Below are positions 35,630 through 45,410 of a DNA stretch of 64,000 bases, in pieces. The position numbers and the translations under genes were made by a program. The DNA is from Corynebacterium sp. MSK008 (GTDB taxonomy: Bacteria > Actinomycetota > Actinomycetes > Mycobacteriales > Mycobacteriaceae), in contig NZ_JASPJX010000007.1 in the NCBI RefSeq assembly GCF_030232585.1, positions 1-64,000 on the forward strand. The letters are read 5' to 3'. The notes below the pieces were generated by a model. The model saw only the letters and a list, made by a program, of their open reading frames with translations, was not told the DNA's origin and searched no databases. Each line of letters opens with the position of its first letter. The first letter of the stretch is position 1.

Positions 35630-36214
35630 ATGAACAAGCGAATTGTTACCGGCCTTGCAGCTGCAGCTTTGATACTGGCCGGTTGCTCCGACGAACCGAA
35701 CGACGCAGCACAGCAGCAGTCGGCCTACAACGAGGCCACCTCGGAGGTGGGTGCCACAGCCGACGACCTGGGCAACGACGCGGTGACGCTGGAGCAGGGC
35801 GCCGTCCGCGCGAAGGCGGCGAAGGATGCGGCCGACGGCAGCGATATGACTGCCATCTTCGGCACGCTGCACAACAACTCCGACAAGGACATTTCGGTGG
35901 TTGGCTTCACTACCTCGCTCGGCGAGGCGAGCTACCAGATCCACGAAGTCGTGGACGGGGTGATGCGCCAAAAGGACGGCGGCTTTACCATCCCCGCGGG
36001 TGGTACCCATGAGCTGGCCCCGGGCGGCGATCACTTCATGGTGATGGGCTACGCGCCGGCCATCGAGGCAGGCGACACCATCGACCTGACCCTGCTGCTC
36101 GAAGGCGGAAGCACCGTAACCGTGCCCGATGTTGCCGTGCGCACCATGCTTCCCGGCGACGAAAGCTACGGCGATATCGCCGAGCACGGCGGCCACGACG
36201 GCCACAAGCACTAA
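35630..36214 (+). CDS. PCuAC-type copper chaperone lipoprotein
   Basis: A 194-aa lipoprotein with lipobox LAGC (C19) after a short hydrophobic signal. The PCuAC (DUF461) domain spans about 52-180 and shows copper-site residues: H105, M112, H127 and the HFMVM segment (H135, M137, M139) in the spacing expected for the H-M-HxM motif. The C-terminus is His-rich (HGGHDGHKH) and may add metal sites. It probably delivers Cu(I) to cytochrome oxidase. It sits between copC and the DyP peroxidase in one operon. Confidence 0.9.
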   Translation: MNKRIVTGLAAAALILAGCSDEPNDAAQQQSAYNEATSEVGATADDLGNDAVTLEQGAVRAKAAKDAADGSDMTAIFGTLHNNSDKDISVVGFTTSLGEASYQIHEVVDGVMRQKDGGFTIPAGGTHELAPGGDHFMVMGYAPAIEAGDTIDLTLLLEGGSTVTVPDVAVRTMLPGDESYGDIAEHGGHDGHKH

Positions 36215-36226
36215 GGAGGAAAAATC

Positions 36227-37444
36227 ATGCCGGGTGTGAGCCGGCGGGGGTTTTTGGCGGGGACGGCTGGTGTGGCCGGGGTGGCGTCGTCAGGCATGCT
36301 GCTGGCGGCGTGCGATAACGAGCCGAGCAACTCCGAGCCGAACACTGAACCATTGACGGAGGCGTCCGTCGCCTTCGACGGTGCCCACCAGGCTGGCATC
36401 CAGACGCCGACGCAGGCGTCGCTCAACCTGGCCGGGTTCAACCTCAGGGACGGGGTGGACGCTGCGGGCGTCGTCAGGCTGATGCGCCTGTGGACGGAAG
36501 ACGCCCGCGAGCTGACCGCCGGGCGCAACCCGCTGTCCAGCCTGGAGCCGGAGATGACGCAGTGGCCCGCCAACCTCACCGTCACCTGCGGATTCGGCGA
36601 GCGCATCTTCGATATCGCGGCGCCGGATCAAAAGCCGGCGTGGCTGCACGACATCCCTGCGATGCCGCGCGAGCAGCTGCAGCCGGAGTGGGGCCAGACC
36701 GATCTGGTGCTGCAGATTTGTTCGGACGACCCGGTGATGAGCGCCTGGGCGCTGCGCCACATGACGCGCGCCGGCATGGATTACGTGGAGACCGCGTGGC
36801 TGCAGCAGGGGTTCATGAACGCGTTCGGCTCCATCCCCAAAGGGCAGACGCCGCGCAACCTCTTCGGCCAGGTGGACGGCACCGTCAACCCGCGCTCGGA
36901 CGAGGACTACGCCGAGCAGGTGTTCGCAGACGACGGCTCGTCGTCGCTTGTGGTGCGCCGCATCGCGATGGACCTCGACGATTGGGAGCGGCTGGACCGC
37001 ACCTCACGCGAGGTGGCGGTGGGGCGAAAGCTTTCCGACGGCGCCCCGCTGACCGGCGAGGACGAGTTCGATACGCCGGACATGGAGGCGTTGGACGAGT
37101 ACGGGCTGCCCGTGATCGACAAGAACTCCCACATGGCGCGCGCCATGCCGCCCGCGGACCACCCAGAGCAGAAGTTTTTGCGCAGGCCGTACAACTACTC
37201 GCTGCCGCCGGCGCCCGGCGAGCTGTCCGACGCGGGCCTGGTCTTCTTGGCCTACCAAAAGGACCCGGATGTCCAGTTCACTCCTGTGCTGCAACGGCTT
37301 TTGGAGGTGGACCGCCTCAACGAATGGACCACGCACATCGGGTCAGCGGTGTACTGGATCCCGCCGGGCACACGTAAGCCCGGTGGTGAGGCAAGTGGCG
37401 ACGCGTACTGGGGCGAAACAGTACTTTCGGGGTCCCGGGGGTAG
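36227..37444 (+). CDS. Tat-exported DyP-type haem peroxidase
   Basis: A 405-aa peroxidase of the DyP/EfeB family. The twin-arginine signal SRRGFLAG (residues 4-11) and hydrophobic stretch end near LLAACDN; the Cys could serve as a lipobox. The GxxDG motif is FGQVDGTVNP (about residue 211, catalytic distal Asp). The proximal-side His is probably in DKNSHMARAMP, followed by FLRRPYNYSLPP, a typical DyP segment. A very strong AAGGAGG lies before ATG 36227. Downstream of copC and the PCuAC lipoprotein, so it probably belongs to an envelope metal/haem unit. Confidence 0.93.
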   Translation: MPGVSRRGFLAGTAGVAGVASSGMLLAACDNEPSNSEPNTEPLTEASVAFDGAHQAGIQTPTQASLNLAGFNLRDGVDAAGVVRLMRLWTEDARELTAGRNPLSSLEPEMTQWPANLTVTCGFGERIFDIAAPDQKPAWLHDIPAMPREQLQPEWGQTDLVLQICSDDPVMSAWALRHMTRAGMDYVETAWLQQGFMNAFGSIPKGQTPRNLFGQVDGTVNPRSDEDYAEQVFADDGSSSLVVRRIAMDLDDWERLDRTSREVAVGRKLSDGAPLTGEDEFDTPDMEALDEYGLPVIDKNSHMARAMPPADHPEQKFLRRPYNYSLPPAPGELSDAGLVFLAYQKDPDVQFTPVLQRLLEVDRLNEWTTHIGSAVYWIPPGTRKPGGEASGDAYWGETVLSGSRG

Positions 37445-37553
37445 AATCCCTGGCGTCCGGCGCGCCACCTGCGCCGTCGGGAGAGAACGTAGAAGATGGG
37501 CGGCGTCCAGGTATGACGCAGCCCAGTGACGCGCAAAGGAGCGCACGACAGAT

Positions 37554-39608
37554 ATGTCTACCGAAGCAGCAGTCGAGTTCGCACCGTTCGAGGTTCCCGC
37601 CGGCACCGCCGTCGGCGCCGCCATGCGGGAGTTGAACTTGCCGAACAAGGGGGAGGACGCCATCGTGTGCGTCCAGGACGAAGCGGGCGAGCTGAAAGAC
37701 CTCTCGCACGTCCCCGAATCCACCGCGACGTTTATGCCGGTGCCGGCAAACACTGAGCTCGGCCGCTCCGTGATCCGCCACTCCTGCGCACACGTGCTCG
37801 CCCAAGCCGTGCAGGCCGAGTTTCCCGGCACCAAGCTGGGCATCGGCCCGGCAATCGATGACGGCTTCTACTACGACTTCGACGTTGCGGAGCCGTTCAC
37901 GCCGGAGGATCTGAAGGCGCTGGAAAAGCGTATGAAGAAGATCATTAAGCAGGGCCAGAAATTCGTCCGCGGCGTTTACGCCTCCGTGGAGGAGGCTGCG
38001 GAAGACCTCAAAGATGAGCCGTACAAGCTCGAACTGATCAACGACAAGGGCAACGTGGACCCGGACTCCGACGAGGCCACGGAAATCGGTGCCGGCGAGC
38101 TGACGCACTACGACAACGTCAACCCGCGCACGGGAGAGGTGGAGTGGCACGACCTGTGCCGCGGCCCGCACGTGCCGACCACCAAGTACATCCCGGCGTT
38201 CGCGCTGACCCGCTCGTCTGCCGCCTACTGGCGCGGCGACCAGAACAACGCCGGGCTGCAGCGCGTCTACGGCACCGCCTGGGAGTCCAAGGAAAAGCTC
38301 GAAGAGTACATGACCATGCTCGAGGAGGCGGAAAAGCGCGACCACCGCCGCCTGGGCAACGAGCTGGATCTGTTCTCCTTCCCGGACGAGGTTGGCTCGG
38401 GCTTGCCGGTGTTCCACCCGGACGGCGGCATCGTTCGCATGACCATGGAGCAGCACTCGCGCGAGCGTCACGTCGCCGCCGGCTACTCCTTTGTCAACAC
38501 CCCGCACGTGACCAAGGGCGACCTGTTTAAGAAGTCGGGCCACCTGGACTGGTACGCGGACGGCATGTTCCCGCCGATGAAGCTCGACGGCGAGGTGGAC
38601 GAAGGCGGCAATGTGACCAAGCAGCCGGTGGACTACTACGCCAAGCCGATGAACTGCCCGATGCACAACCTGATCTTCGACTCGCGCGGGCGTTCCTACC
38701 GTGAGCTGCCGCTGCGCCTGTTCGAGTTCGGCACCGTCTACCGCTACGAGAAGTCCGGCGTGGTCCACGGCCTGACCCGCGCCCGCGGCTTCACGCAGGA
38801 CGACGCCCACATTTACTGCACCGAGGAGCAGCTGGAAGACGAGCTGACCAGCGTGCTGGAGTTCATCATCTCCCTGCTGCAGGACTACGGACTGGATGAC
38901 TTCTACCTGGAGCTGTCCACGAAGGACCCGAACAAGTACATCGGCGACGACGAAATCTGGGAGCGCTCCACCAACATTCTGGAGTCCGTGGCCAAAAAGT
39001 CCGGCCTGGAGCTCGTCCCGGACCCGGCGGGCGCCGCGTTCTACGGCCCGAAGATCTCCGTGCAAGCGCGCGACGCAATCGGCCGCACCTGGCAGATGTC
39101 CACCGTGCAGCTGGATTTCAACCTGCCCGAGCGCTTCGACCTGACCTATACCTCTTCGGACGGTTCGAAGAAGCGCCCGGTGATGATCCACCGTGCACTC
39201 TTCGGCTCCATCGAGCGCTTCTTCGGCGTGCTGCTCGAGCACTACGCCGGTGCGTTCCCGGCTTGGCTGGCCGCGCACCAGGTGGTGGGCATCCCGGTGG
39301 CCGACGCGTTCGCGGATCACCTCGAGGGCGTCGTCGGTGCCCTGCGCGAGCGCGGCATCCGTGCCGAGGTGGACCACTCGGACGACCGCATGCAGAAGAA
39401 GATCCGCACCCACACCACTTCCAAGGTGCCGTTCATGCTGCTCGCCGGCGAGCGGGACGTGGAGGCGAACGCGGTGAGCTTCCGCTTCCTCGACGGCAGT
39501 CAGATCAACGGCGTGCCGGTCGAGCGTGCGGTGGGGCTGATCACCGACTGGATCACCGCAAAGCGCAACGACCAGCCGAGCGAGGACACCGTTGCAGCCG
39601 GCAACTAA
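37554..39608 (+). CDS. thrS: Threonine-tRNA ligase
   Basis: A 684-aa class II synthetase. An N-terminal TGS-like domain (about 1-60) is followed by the editing domain with [10 protein letters not shown] (HxxxH, about residues 73-82). Catalytic core motifs are present, including [46 protein letters not shown] and the motif 3 segment [20 protein letters not shown]. The C-terminal anticodon-binding domain starts near [19 protein letters not shown] precedes the start. A TAGAAT element at 37442-37447 may be its -10 box, leaving a leader of about 100 bases without recognisable T-box features. The stop overlaps the next gene. Confidence 0.97.
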   Translation: MSTEAAVEFAPFEVPAGTAVGAAMRELNLPNKGEDAIVCVQDEAGELKDLSHVPESTATFMPVPANTELGRSVIRHSCAHVLAQAVQAEFPGTKLGIGPAIDDGFYYDFDVAEPFTPEDLKALEKRMKKIIKQGQKFVRGVYASVEEAAEDLKDEPYKLELINDKGNVDPDSDEATEIGAGELTHYDNVNPRTGEVEWHDLCRGPHVPTTKYIPAFALTRSSAAYWRGDQNNAGLQRVYGTAWESKEKLEEYMTMLEEAEKRDHRRLGNELDLFSFPDEVGSGLPVFHPDGGIVRMTMEQHSRERHVAAGYSFVNTPHVTKGDLFKKSGHLDWYADGMFPPMKLDGEVDEGGNVTKQPVDYYAKPMNCPMHNLIFDSRGRSYRELPLRLFEFGTVYRYEKSGVVHGLTRARGFTQDDAHIYCTEEQLEDELTSVLEFIISLLQDYGLDDFYLELSTKDPNKYIGDDEIWERSTNILESVAKKSGLELVPDPAGAAFYGPKISVQARDAIGRTWQMSTVQLDFNLPERFDLTYTSSDGSKKRPVMIHRALFGSIERFFGVLLEHYAGAFPAWLAAHQVVGIPVADAFADHLEGVVGALRERGIRAEVDHSDDRMQKKIRTHTTSKVPFMLLAGERDVEANAVSFRFLDGSQINGVPVERAVGLITDWITAKRNDQPSEDTVAAGN

Positions 39609-40200
39609 CGGCGAGACCTACGTCGACACCGGCGTAGGCGACCCAGACCGTCTTGCCCGACTGTGGGCACCGTACCGCTCCAGCTATATCACTCAGATGC
39701 CGGCGGGAGAAGAGACGGGGGAGACCGGAGGATCGTCGAGAAGCAAAGGCGATCCTTTCCTGGAAATCCCGCGAATGAGCGACGAAGACGGTCTGATTGT
39801 CGCGCGCGGGGAGACGGTGTACGCGGTGTGCAACCTGTACCCGTACAACGCCGGCCACCTGATGGTGGTGCCGTACCGCAAGGTCGCTGAGCTGGAAGAA
39901 CTCACCGATGCGGAGACGGACGAGCTGATGGTGTTTGCGAAGCGCGCGGTGAAAACGCTCAAACGCGTGTCCAAGCCGGAGGCGATCAACGTCGGACTCA
40001 ACTTGGGCAAGGCCTCCGGCGGGTCGGTGGGTGACCACCTGCACCTGCATGTGGTGCCGCGCTGGGCGGGCGACGCGAATTTTATGACCGTCATCGGGGG
40101 CACCAAGGTGCTGCCGCAACTGCTGCAGGAAACGCGGGCGCTGCTTGCCGACGGCTGGCGCGAAGTCTACGCAGCGGAATCAGGTGAACACGATGCTTAG
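39592..40200 (+). CDS. HIT-domain nucleotide phosphorylase/hydrolase (Rv2613c-like)
   Basis: A 202-aa HIT protein with the signature [10 protein letters not shown] (HxHxHxx) near residue 142, and [20 protein letters not shown] upstream, typical of the Ap4A phosphorylase-like branch (the mycobacterial homologue Rv2613c has diadenosine tetraphosphate phosphorylase activity). The start is a TTG at 39592 inside thrS, with GAGGA 5-9 bases upstream; no better start exists before the domain. The 17-base overlap with thrS and the 8-base overlap with pgsA show tight coupling. Confidence 0.88.
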   Translation: MQPATNGETYVDTGVGDPDRLARLWAPYRSSYITQMPAGEETGETGGSSRSKGDPFLEIPRMSDEDGLIVARGETVYAVCNLYPYNAGHLMVVPYRKVAELEELTDAETDELMVFAKRAVKTLKRVSKPEAINVGLNLGKASGGSVGDHLHLHVVPRWAGDANFMTVIGGTKVLPQLLQETRALLADGWREVYAAESGEHDA

Positions 40201-40828
40201 CGTGCACGGACGCAAACCCGCCGCAGTAGTGGTCGAGCCGGTGGCCAAAGGGCTGCTGAAGATCGGCCTGACGCCGAACGCGACAACCGTGGTGGGCACC
40301 GCGCTGACCATGCTCACCGCGGTGGTGCTCATCCCCACCGGACACCTGGTGTGGGCGGCGGTACTCAGCCTCTTCTTCGCCGCCTTCGACATGGTCGACG
40401 GCACGATGGCCAGGCTGCGCGGCGGGGGCACCGCGTTTGGCGCGACGCTGGACGCGAGCTGCGACAGGCTTACCGACGGCGCGTTGTTCGGGGCGATAGC
40501 TATATGGCTGATCTATGTCGCGGACGCGGCTCCCGTGAACGTGGCGGTGTGTCTGGCGGTCATTGTCCTGTCGCAGACGATCAGCTACATCAAGGCACGC
40601 GGCGAGGCTGGCGGACTGACGATCGTCGGCGGGCTGATCGAGCGGCCTGAGCGGTTGATCCTCGGCCTCGGTGGCATTGCACTTGAGGGCTTCGGCGTGC
40701 CAAATGCCGTGGTGGTTTCGCTGTGGATCCTGCTGGTCGGCTCAGTGATCACCGTGGTGCAGCGCCTGATGTACGCCGGGCGCGACAAGGGGGCGGACGC
40801 GAAGATTGCGCCGCCTGCGGGGGCGTAG
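40193..40828 (+). CDS. pgsA: Phosphatidylinositol phosphate synthase
   Basis: A 211-aa CDP-alcohol phosphatidyltransferase with about six membrane helices. The metal and CDP-binding signature D66xxD69GxxAR...G83xxxD87xxxD91 is complete. In mycobacteria and corynebacteria the enzyme at this locus joins CDP-diacylglycerol and inositol 3-phosphate to make phosphatidylinositol phosphate, precursor of PIMs. ATG 40193 overlaps the HIT gene stop and is preceded by AGGTGAA. The acyltransferase gene starts directly after its stop. Confidence 0.93.
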   Translation: MLSVHGRKPAAVVVEPVAKGLLKIGLTPNATTVVGTALTMLTAVVLIPTGHLVWAAVLSLFFAAFDMVDGTMARLRGGGTAFGATLDASCDRLTDGALFGAIAIWLIYVADAAPVNVAVCLAVIVLSQTISYIKARGEAGGLTIVGGLIERPERLILGLGGIALEGFGVPNAVVVSLWILLVGSVITVVQRLMYAGRDKGADAKIAPPAGA

Positions 40829-41773
40829 ATGGTCTCCGCGCGGGAGCGGCTCGTCGCCGCGGGCTACATCGCCGGCTGGAAGATCGTCGGCGCGCTTCCG
40901 GAGCGACTGAGCGCGCGGGCCGCCGAGTGGGCCGCCGACCGTGCTTCCGGCGACGGCGCGGGCATGGAAATGTTGCGGCGCAACCTCTCACGTGTGGTGG
41001 GGCCGGAGCGCGTCACCCGGGAGTTGGTGCGAGACTCCATGCGCTCGTACGCCCGCTACTGGCTGGAGGCCTTCCGCCTGCCGCGGATGGCAAAAGATCC
41101 GGGGTTGAACTCGACGCTTTCTGCCGGGGTGGCGGGCCGAGAACATTTGGATGCTGCCGTGGCGCGGGGCAACGGGGTGGTGCTGACACTGCCGCACACG
41201 GGCAACTGGGACATGGCCGGGACATGGCTGGCTGAAAATTACGGCGGGTTCGCCACTGTCGCCGAACGCCTCAAGCCCGAGGCGCTGTTCGACGCTTTCG
41301 TGCAGTTCCGGGAGTCCCTCGGCTTCGAGGTGGTGCCTCTGACCGGAGGCGAGCAGCCCCCGTTCGAGCGGCTGAAGGAGGTGCTTGCCGCCGGCGGCAT
41401 CGTGTGCCTGCTGGGGGAGCGGGACTTCTCACGCAACGGGGTGCCGGTGACGTTCTTCGGCGAGGAAACGACGTTTCCGGTCGGCCCGGCCAAATTGGCG
41501 AAGGATACCGGTGCGACACTTCTGGTCGCGCACTCCTGGTTCACGGGCACCCGGCGCAACCCCGGCTGGGGCTTCAGCATTTCCGCCCCGGTGGAGGTGA
41601 CCACCCTTGAGGACACGGCGCAACGGCTGGCTGACCTGTTCGCAGAAAACATCTCTGCCCATCCGGCGGATTGGCACATGTTGCAACCGCTGTGGCCTCA
41701 AGACGCGCCCAAGCCCAGCCGACGCCGAGAGATGGAACGGCGGCTGCGAAAGCAGCACGAACAGGGGAGGTAG
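40829..41773 (+). CDS. patA: Phosphatidylinositol mannoside acyltransferase
   Basis: A 314-aa membrane-associated lysophospholipid acyltransferase fold, related to LpxL. The HX4D catalytic motif is H123-TGNW-D128 and CLLGERDFSRNGVPVTFFGE follows near residue 195. It transfers palmitoyl to the mannose of PIM1/PIM2 in the inner membrane. Between pgsA (adjacent) and pimA (5 bases), exactly the mycobacterial order Rv2612c-Rv2610c, which supports the assignment over a generic acyltransferase. Confidence 0.92.
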   Translation: MVSARERLVAAGYIAGWKIVGALPERLSARAAEWAADRASGDGAGMEMLRRNLSRVVGPERVTRELVRDSMRSYARYWLEAFRLPRMAKDPGLNSTLSAGVAGREHLDAAVARGNGVVLTLPHTGNWDMAGTWLAENYGGFATVAERLKPEALFDAFVQFRESLGFEVVPLTGGEQPPFERLKEVLAAGGIVCLLGERDFSRNGVPVTFFGEETTFPVGPAKLAKDTGATLLVAHSWFTGTRRNPGWGFSISAPVEVTTLEDTAQRLADLFAENISAHPADWHMLQPLWPQDAPKPSRRREMERRLRKQHEQGR

Positions 41774-41778
41774 CCGGA

Positions 41779-42867
41779 GTGAGGATCGGTCTGGTGTGCC
41801 CGTATTCCTTCAACGTGCCGGGCGGGGTTCAAGCCCACGTGCTTGACCTTGCTGCGCAATTGCGCGATATGGGTCACCACACCGAGGTGCTCGGTCCGGC
41901 CTCCAGCGCTGTGACGCTTCCGGAGTGGGTCACCCGTGGCGGCGCCGCGGTGCCGGTGCGCTACAACGGCTCGGTCGCACGCCTGTCTTTCGGCCCCCAG
42001 GTGCGCCGCACAACGCGGCAGTTCATAGAGCGCGGCAACTTCGACATCCTGCACGTGCATGAGCCGAATTCGCCGAGCTATTCCATGGCGGCATTGCGCA
42101 TGGCCACCGGCCCAATCGTGGCCACCTACCACGCCTCGGCGGAATCCTCCTACGCACTGAAGCTTGCGTTGCCGGCGTTGCGCGGGAGCCTGGAGAAGAT
42201 CCGCGCTGGTGTCGCAGTGAGCGATGAGGCGTGGCGTTGGCAGTCGGAGCAGGTGGGCACCGACCCCGTGATCATCCCCAACGGCGTGGACACCGGCAGG
42301 TTTGCGGCGGCGCGACGCGTTTCGGGGCACCGGGCAAGGCCAGAAGTGGTTTTCCTGGGCCGCTTGGACGAGCCCCGCAAAGGCCTGGACGTGTTCCTGC
42401 AGGCGATAGATCGGCTGCCGAAGAGGCCCCGCGTCACCGTCATCGGGGCCGGCGCGCCCCGTGAGGTCGAGGGCGTGGAGTTTACGGGGAGGATCTCTGA
42501 AGCTGAGAAGGCCAAAATTCTCGGACGCGCGGACATCTTCGTTGCACCGAACCTCGGCGGCGAGTCCTTCGGGATCATTCTCGTGGAGGCGATGGCAGCT
42601 GGTTGCGCCGTGATTGCCAGTGACATCCCGGCGTTCGCCGCGGTCTGCGGTGAGGATGCGGGGGTGCTGTTTCCCCCCGGCGATGCGTCTGCGCTCGCGC
42701 GGAAGTTGCAGTTGCTTATCGACGATGTCCCGCTGCGCACAAATCTGGCCTCCCACGGCGTGCAGCGGGCAAGAGACTTTGATTGGTCTGTGGTGGCGCG
42801 CCAGGTGCTGGCGGTGTACGAGGCCGTTTCGATCGGGGAGAAGGTCGGGGTGGAGGGGTGGCTATGA
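41779..42867 (+). CDS. pimA: Phosphatidylinositol alpha-mannosyltransferase
   Basis: A 362-aa GT4 glycosyltransferase (GT-B fold) that adds the first mannose from GDP-mannose to the 2-position of phosphatidylinositol. It starts MRIGLVCPYSFNVPGGVQAH, with the Gly-rich acceptor loop; the C-terminal domain has VVFLGRLDEPRKGLDVFLQA and the donor-binding NLGGESFGIILVEAMAAGCA (EX7E). GTG 41779 with AGGGGAGG 8 bases upstream is preferred over longer starts inside patA. The stop overlaps the next gene by ATGA. Confidence 0.95.
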   Translation: MRIGLVCPYSFNVPGGVQAHVLDLAAQLRDMGHHTEVLGPASSAVTLPEWVTRGGAAVPVRYNGSVARLSFGPQVRRTTRQFIERGNFDILHVHEPNSPSYSMAALRMATGPIVATYHASAESSYALKLALPALRGSLEKIRAGVAVSDEAWRWQSEQVGTDPVIIPNGVDTGRFAAARRVSGHRARPEVVFLGRLDEPRKGLDVFLQAIDRLPKRPRVTVIGAGAPREVEGVEFTGRISEAEKAKILGRADIFVAPNLGGESFGIILVEAMAAGCAVIASDIPAFAAVCGEDAGVLFPPGDASALARKLQLLIDDVPLRTNLASHGVQRARDFDWSVVARQVLAVYEAVSIGEKVGVEGWL

Positions 42868-43319
42868 CAGCGGTGTGGATCGCCGTAGCGGTGGTGGTCA
42901 CGGTATTGGTCGGGTGGGCCTACAACACGGCGCAGCGGCTCAACCGCCTGCACATCCGCCTCGACCGTTCGCGCGACGCGCTGCAGGCGGCGCTGGATCG
43001 GCGCTGCGCGGTCATCGCGGCTATCTACCCCGATCTTCGTTCAGCGGCGGAGGACGCGGAGCACGTCAGGATGACACCGCAGGACATACACACGCGTCTT
43101 GCGCAGGAGGAGCAACTGTCGGTGCAGGTAGCTGATCGGATCGCGGGCGAGGAGGTGCCGGGCCCGCTCAGCGACGCGGACATCCGGGTTGAGTTGGCAA
43201 CGCGGTTCTATGACGACGCTGTGGCGGATACGCGTGCGCTGCGCCTTCGGCCGTCGGTAAGCTTTTTGCGCCTTGGGGGCACGGCGGCTTTGCCACAGTT
43301 CGCGCGGGACGACCAGTAA
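42864..43319 (+). CDS. LemA-like single-span membrane protein
   Basis: A 151-aa protein with an N-terminal membrane helix (residues 3-20, WIAVAVVVTVLVGWAYN) and a helical cytoplasmic or periplasmic domain resembling LemA (YNTAQRLNRLHIRLDRSRDA followed by RRCAVIAAIYPD). It overlaps pimA by ATGA and is the last gene of the PIM operon. In mycobacteria the corresponding position holds the membrane protein Rv2609c. Function is unknown. Confidence 0.78.
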   Translation: MTAVWIAVAVVVTVLVGWAYNTAQRLNRLHIRLDRSRDALQAALDRRCAVIAAIYPDLRSAAEDAEHVRMTPQDIHTRLAQEEQLSVQVADRIAGEEVPGPLSDADIRVELATRFYDDAVADTRALRLRPSVSFLRLGGTAALPQFARDDQ

Positions 43320-43340
43320 AAGCTTCGGCGCAGCGGTGCG

Positions 43341-43346
43341 TATAAT
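43341..43346 (+). promoter_or_regulatory. -10 element upstream of yebC
   Basis: TATAAT, exact consensus, 40 bases before the yebC start and just after the LemA-like stop. No good -35 is seen at normal spacing. Confidence 0.4.
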
Positions 43347-43385
43347 GCCGTCTGTTACACGTCAACCGAGGAAAAGGGGTGCGTT

Positions 43386-44138
43386 ATGGCGGGCCACTCA
43401 AAGTGGGCAACCACGAAGCACAAGAAGGCCGCAAACGACGCGAAGCGGTCGAAGTTGTGGGCGAAGATGATCAAGGACATCGAGGTCGCGGCACGCACCG
43501 GCGGCGGCGACCCGGCCGCGAACCCCACCCTGGACGACATGATCCGCAAGGCCAAGAAGGCCTCGGTGCCGGGCGACAACATCGAGCGCGCCCGCAAGCG
43601 CGGCTCCGGCGAAGAGGCTGGCGGCGCGAACTGGGAGACCGTGATGTACGAAGGCTACGGCGTCAACGGTGTCGCCGTGCTCATCGAGTGCCTGACGGAC
43701 AACCGTAACCGCGCGGCCACCGAGGTGCGCACCGCAATGACGAAAAACGGCGGCAACCTGGGCGAGTCTGGATCAGTCGGTTACATGTTCGAGCGCACCG
43801 GTGTGGTGACCATCCAGAAGGGCGAGCTCGGCGAGGACGACGTGCTTATGGCGGTGCTCGACGCCGGCGCCGAGGAAGTCAACGACCTTGGTGAGGAGTT
43901 CGAGATCACCTGCAAGCCGACCGACCTGCCGGCAGTGCGCGAGGCCCTGGCCGGCGAGAGTATCGAGATTGAGGAAGCAGGCCAGGAGTTCCGCGCGGAC
44001 GTGGAGGTGGACCTCGACGTTGAGGGCGCGAAGAAGATGATGCGCATCATCGATGCCTTGGAGGATTCCGACGACGTCCAGAACGTCTACACCAACATGA
44101 ACCTCTCCGACGAGGTCGTGGCTCAGCTGGAGGACTAG
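43386..44138 (+). CDS. YebC/TACO1-family probable transcriptional or translational regulator
   Basis: A 250-aa protein of the YebC family. The start [20 protein letters not shown] is diagnostic, as are [19 protein letters not shown] and the C-terminal [16 protein letters not shown]. Members bind DNA or act as ribosome-associated factors easing translation of polyproline stretches. Located just upstream of ruvCAB, a conserved association in actinobacteria and many other bacteria. AGGAAAAGGGG precedes ATG 43386, and a terminator follows. Confidence 0.95.
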   Translation: MAGHSKWATTKHKKAANDAKRSKLWAKMIKDIEVAARTGGGDPAANPTLDDMIRKAKKASVPGDNIERARKRGSGEEAGGANWETVMYEGYGVNGVAVLIECLTDNRNRAATEVRTAMTKNGGNLGESGSVGYMFERTGVVTIQKGELGEDDVLMAVLDAGAEEVNDLGEEFEITCKPTDLPAVREALAGESIEIEEAGQEFRADVEVDLDVEGAKKMMRIIDALEDSDDVQNVYTNMNLSDEVVAQLED

Positions 44139-44165
44139 GCCTTTCACCGGTCTTTCGCTGTGTGC

Positions 44166-44198
44166 AACGCCCGCGCCGCCGATGGTGGCGCGGGCGTT
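44166..44198 (+). terminator. Terminator between yebC and ruvC
   Basis: AACGCCCGCGCC (44166-44177) pairs perfectly with GGCGCGGGCGTT (44187-44198), followed by TTGTTG. Confidence 0.85.
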
Positions 44199-44253
44199 TG
44201 TTGTGCTTCCTGTGGTAGAACATATGTGTTACATGTACGGAATGGAGGATGCG

Positions 44254-44787
44254 ATGTCGCTGGAAGGTCTGCGGGTCATGGGCATTGACCCGGGCTTGAC
44301 GCGCTGCGGCCTCTCCGTTGTGCAGGCGGGCCGTGGCCGGCAGATCATCCCCGTCGCCGTCGGCGTCGTGCGTACTCCGTCGACGTCGGAGTTGGCGGAG
44401 CGGCTGCTGCGCCTGTCGCGTGCGGTGGGAGAGTGGATCGACGACTACCGCCCAGACGTCATCGCCATGGAGCGGATCTTTGAACGCGGCAACGTCTCTA
44501 CCGTGATGCACACCGCGCACGCGGTGGGCGTAATGGTGCTGGCTGCGGCGGAGCGAGGCATCCCGGTGCACATGTACACCCCGTCAGAAGTGAAAAAGGC
44601 CATCTCTGGCAATGGGCGGGCGGACAAGAAGCAGATGACGGTGATGATCACGCGCATCCTCGGCCTGTCCGAGGCACCGAAGCCCGCGGATGCGGCCGAC
44701 GCGCTGGCTATCGCGGTGTGCCACTGCTGGCGCGCACCTTTGATCGCACGGACTAACCAGTTGACCAAGAAAGCGGCAAACCAATGA
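44254..44787 (+). CDS. ruvC: Holliday junction resolvase RuvC
   Basis: A 177-aa junction endonuclease. Catalytic acidic residues lie in [12 protein letters not shown] (D12), IAMERIF (Glu) and [14 protein letters not shown] (two Asp). ATG 44254 ([10 protein letters not shown]) with GGAGG six bases upstream is used; upstream in-frame Met codons belong to the leader. It cuts junctions migrated by RuvAB. Coupled to ruvA by an ATGA overlap. A sequence at about 44217-44232 (GAACATATGTGTT) is reminiscent of an SOS box, but the half-site spacing is wrong for LexA. Confidence 0.96.
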   Translation: MSLEGLRVMGIDPGLTRCGLSVVQAGRGRQIIPVAVGVVRTPSTSELAERLLRLSRAVGEWIDDYRPDVIAMERIFERGNVSTVMHTAHAVGVMVLAAAERGIPVHMYTPSEVKKAISGNGRADKKQMTVMITRILGLSEAPKPADAADALAIAVCHCWRAPLIARTNQLTKKAANQ

Positions 44788-45398
44788 TTGATTCACTCAA
44801 CGGCGAAGTGCTCACGATCGGGCTCGACCATGCGGTCATCGAGTGCTCCGGCGTGGGCTACCGCTTCCTTGCCACTCCGCAGACGCTGGGCCGCTTGACT
44901 CGCGGCGAGCAGGCCCGGGTGATGACGTCGATGGTTGTCAAGGACGACGGAGTGACCCTGTACGGCTTTGGCGACGCGGACGCCCGCGAGATGTTCCACA
45001 AACTGCAGACTGTGTCCGGTTTGGGGCCGAAGTTGGCGCTCGCCTCGTTGTCCGTGTTTGACCCGGGGGAGCTGTCCTCCCACATCGCCGCCGGGGACGC
45101 GAAGACGATCCAGTCCATCCCCGGTGTGGGCAAGAAGATGGCCGAGCGCATCGCCCTCGAGCTCAAGGACAAGGTGGAGGCCTTCATTCCGGCGGGCGAT
45201 GCTCCCACCGCTGCAGGGACAACCGGGGCGAACACAGGCTCCTCCCTCGTCTCCGAGCAGGTGGTCGAGGCGCTGGTGGGCCTTGGCTTCCAGGAGCGCT
45301 CGGCACGGCCGGTGGTCGACGCGTTGGTGGAGGAGCAGCCGGAGGAAAACGCGTCCGCGCTGCTGCGCCAGGCGCTGAGCCAGTTGGGCAAGAAGTAG
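44784..45398 (+). CDS. ruvA: Holliday junction branch-migration protein RuvA
   Basis: A 204-aa tetrameric junction-binding protein. Domain I starts [20 protein letters not shown], domain II contains the two helix-hairpin-helix motifs ([14 protein letters not shown] and [20 protein letters not shown]), and domain III, which contacts RuvB, is at the C-terminus after a Thr/Ala/Gly linker ([20 protein letters not shown]). Start overlaps ruvC; ruvB begins 12 bases after its stop. Confidence 0.97.
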   Translation: MIDSLNGEVLTIGLDHAVIECSGVGYRFLATPQTLGRLTRGEQARVMTSMVVKDDGVTLYGFGDADAREMFHKLQTVSGLGPKLALASLSVFDPGELSSHIAAGDAKTIQSIPGVGKKMAERIALELKDKVEAFIPAGDAPTAAGTTGANTGSSLVSEQVVEALVGLGFQERSARPVVDALVEEQPEENASALLRQALSQLGKK

Positions 45399-45410
45399 GG
45401 GAGGTACTCC

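Noticed and set aside
37445..37553. T-box or other tRNA-sensing leader before thrS
   Set aside because: The leader is only about 100 bases and no T-box core sequence, specifier stem or antiterminator could be made out.
37317..39413. 698-codon open frame antisense to thrS
   Set aside because: Shadow of thrS produced by codon bias; no recognisable domain.
44215..44235. LexA/SOS box before ruvC
   Set aside because: AAC and GTT half-sites are six bases apart rather than the four of the actinobacterial consensus, and outer bases do not match.
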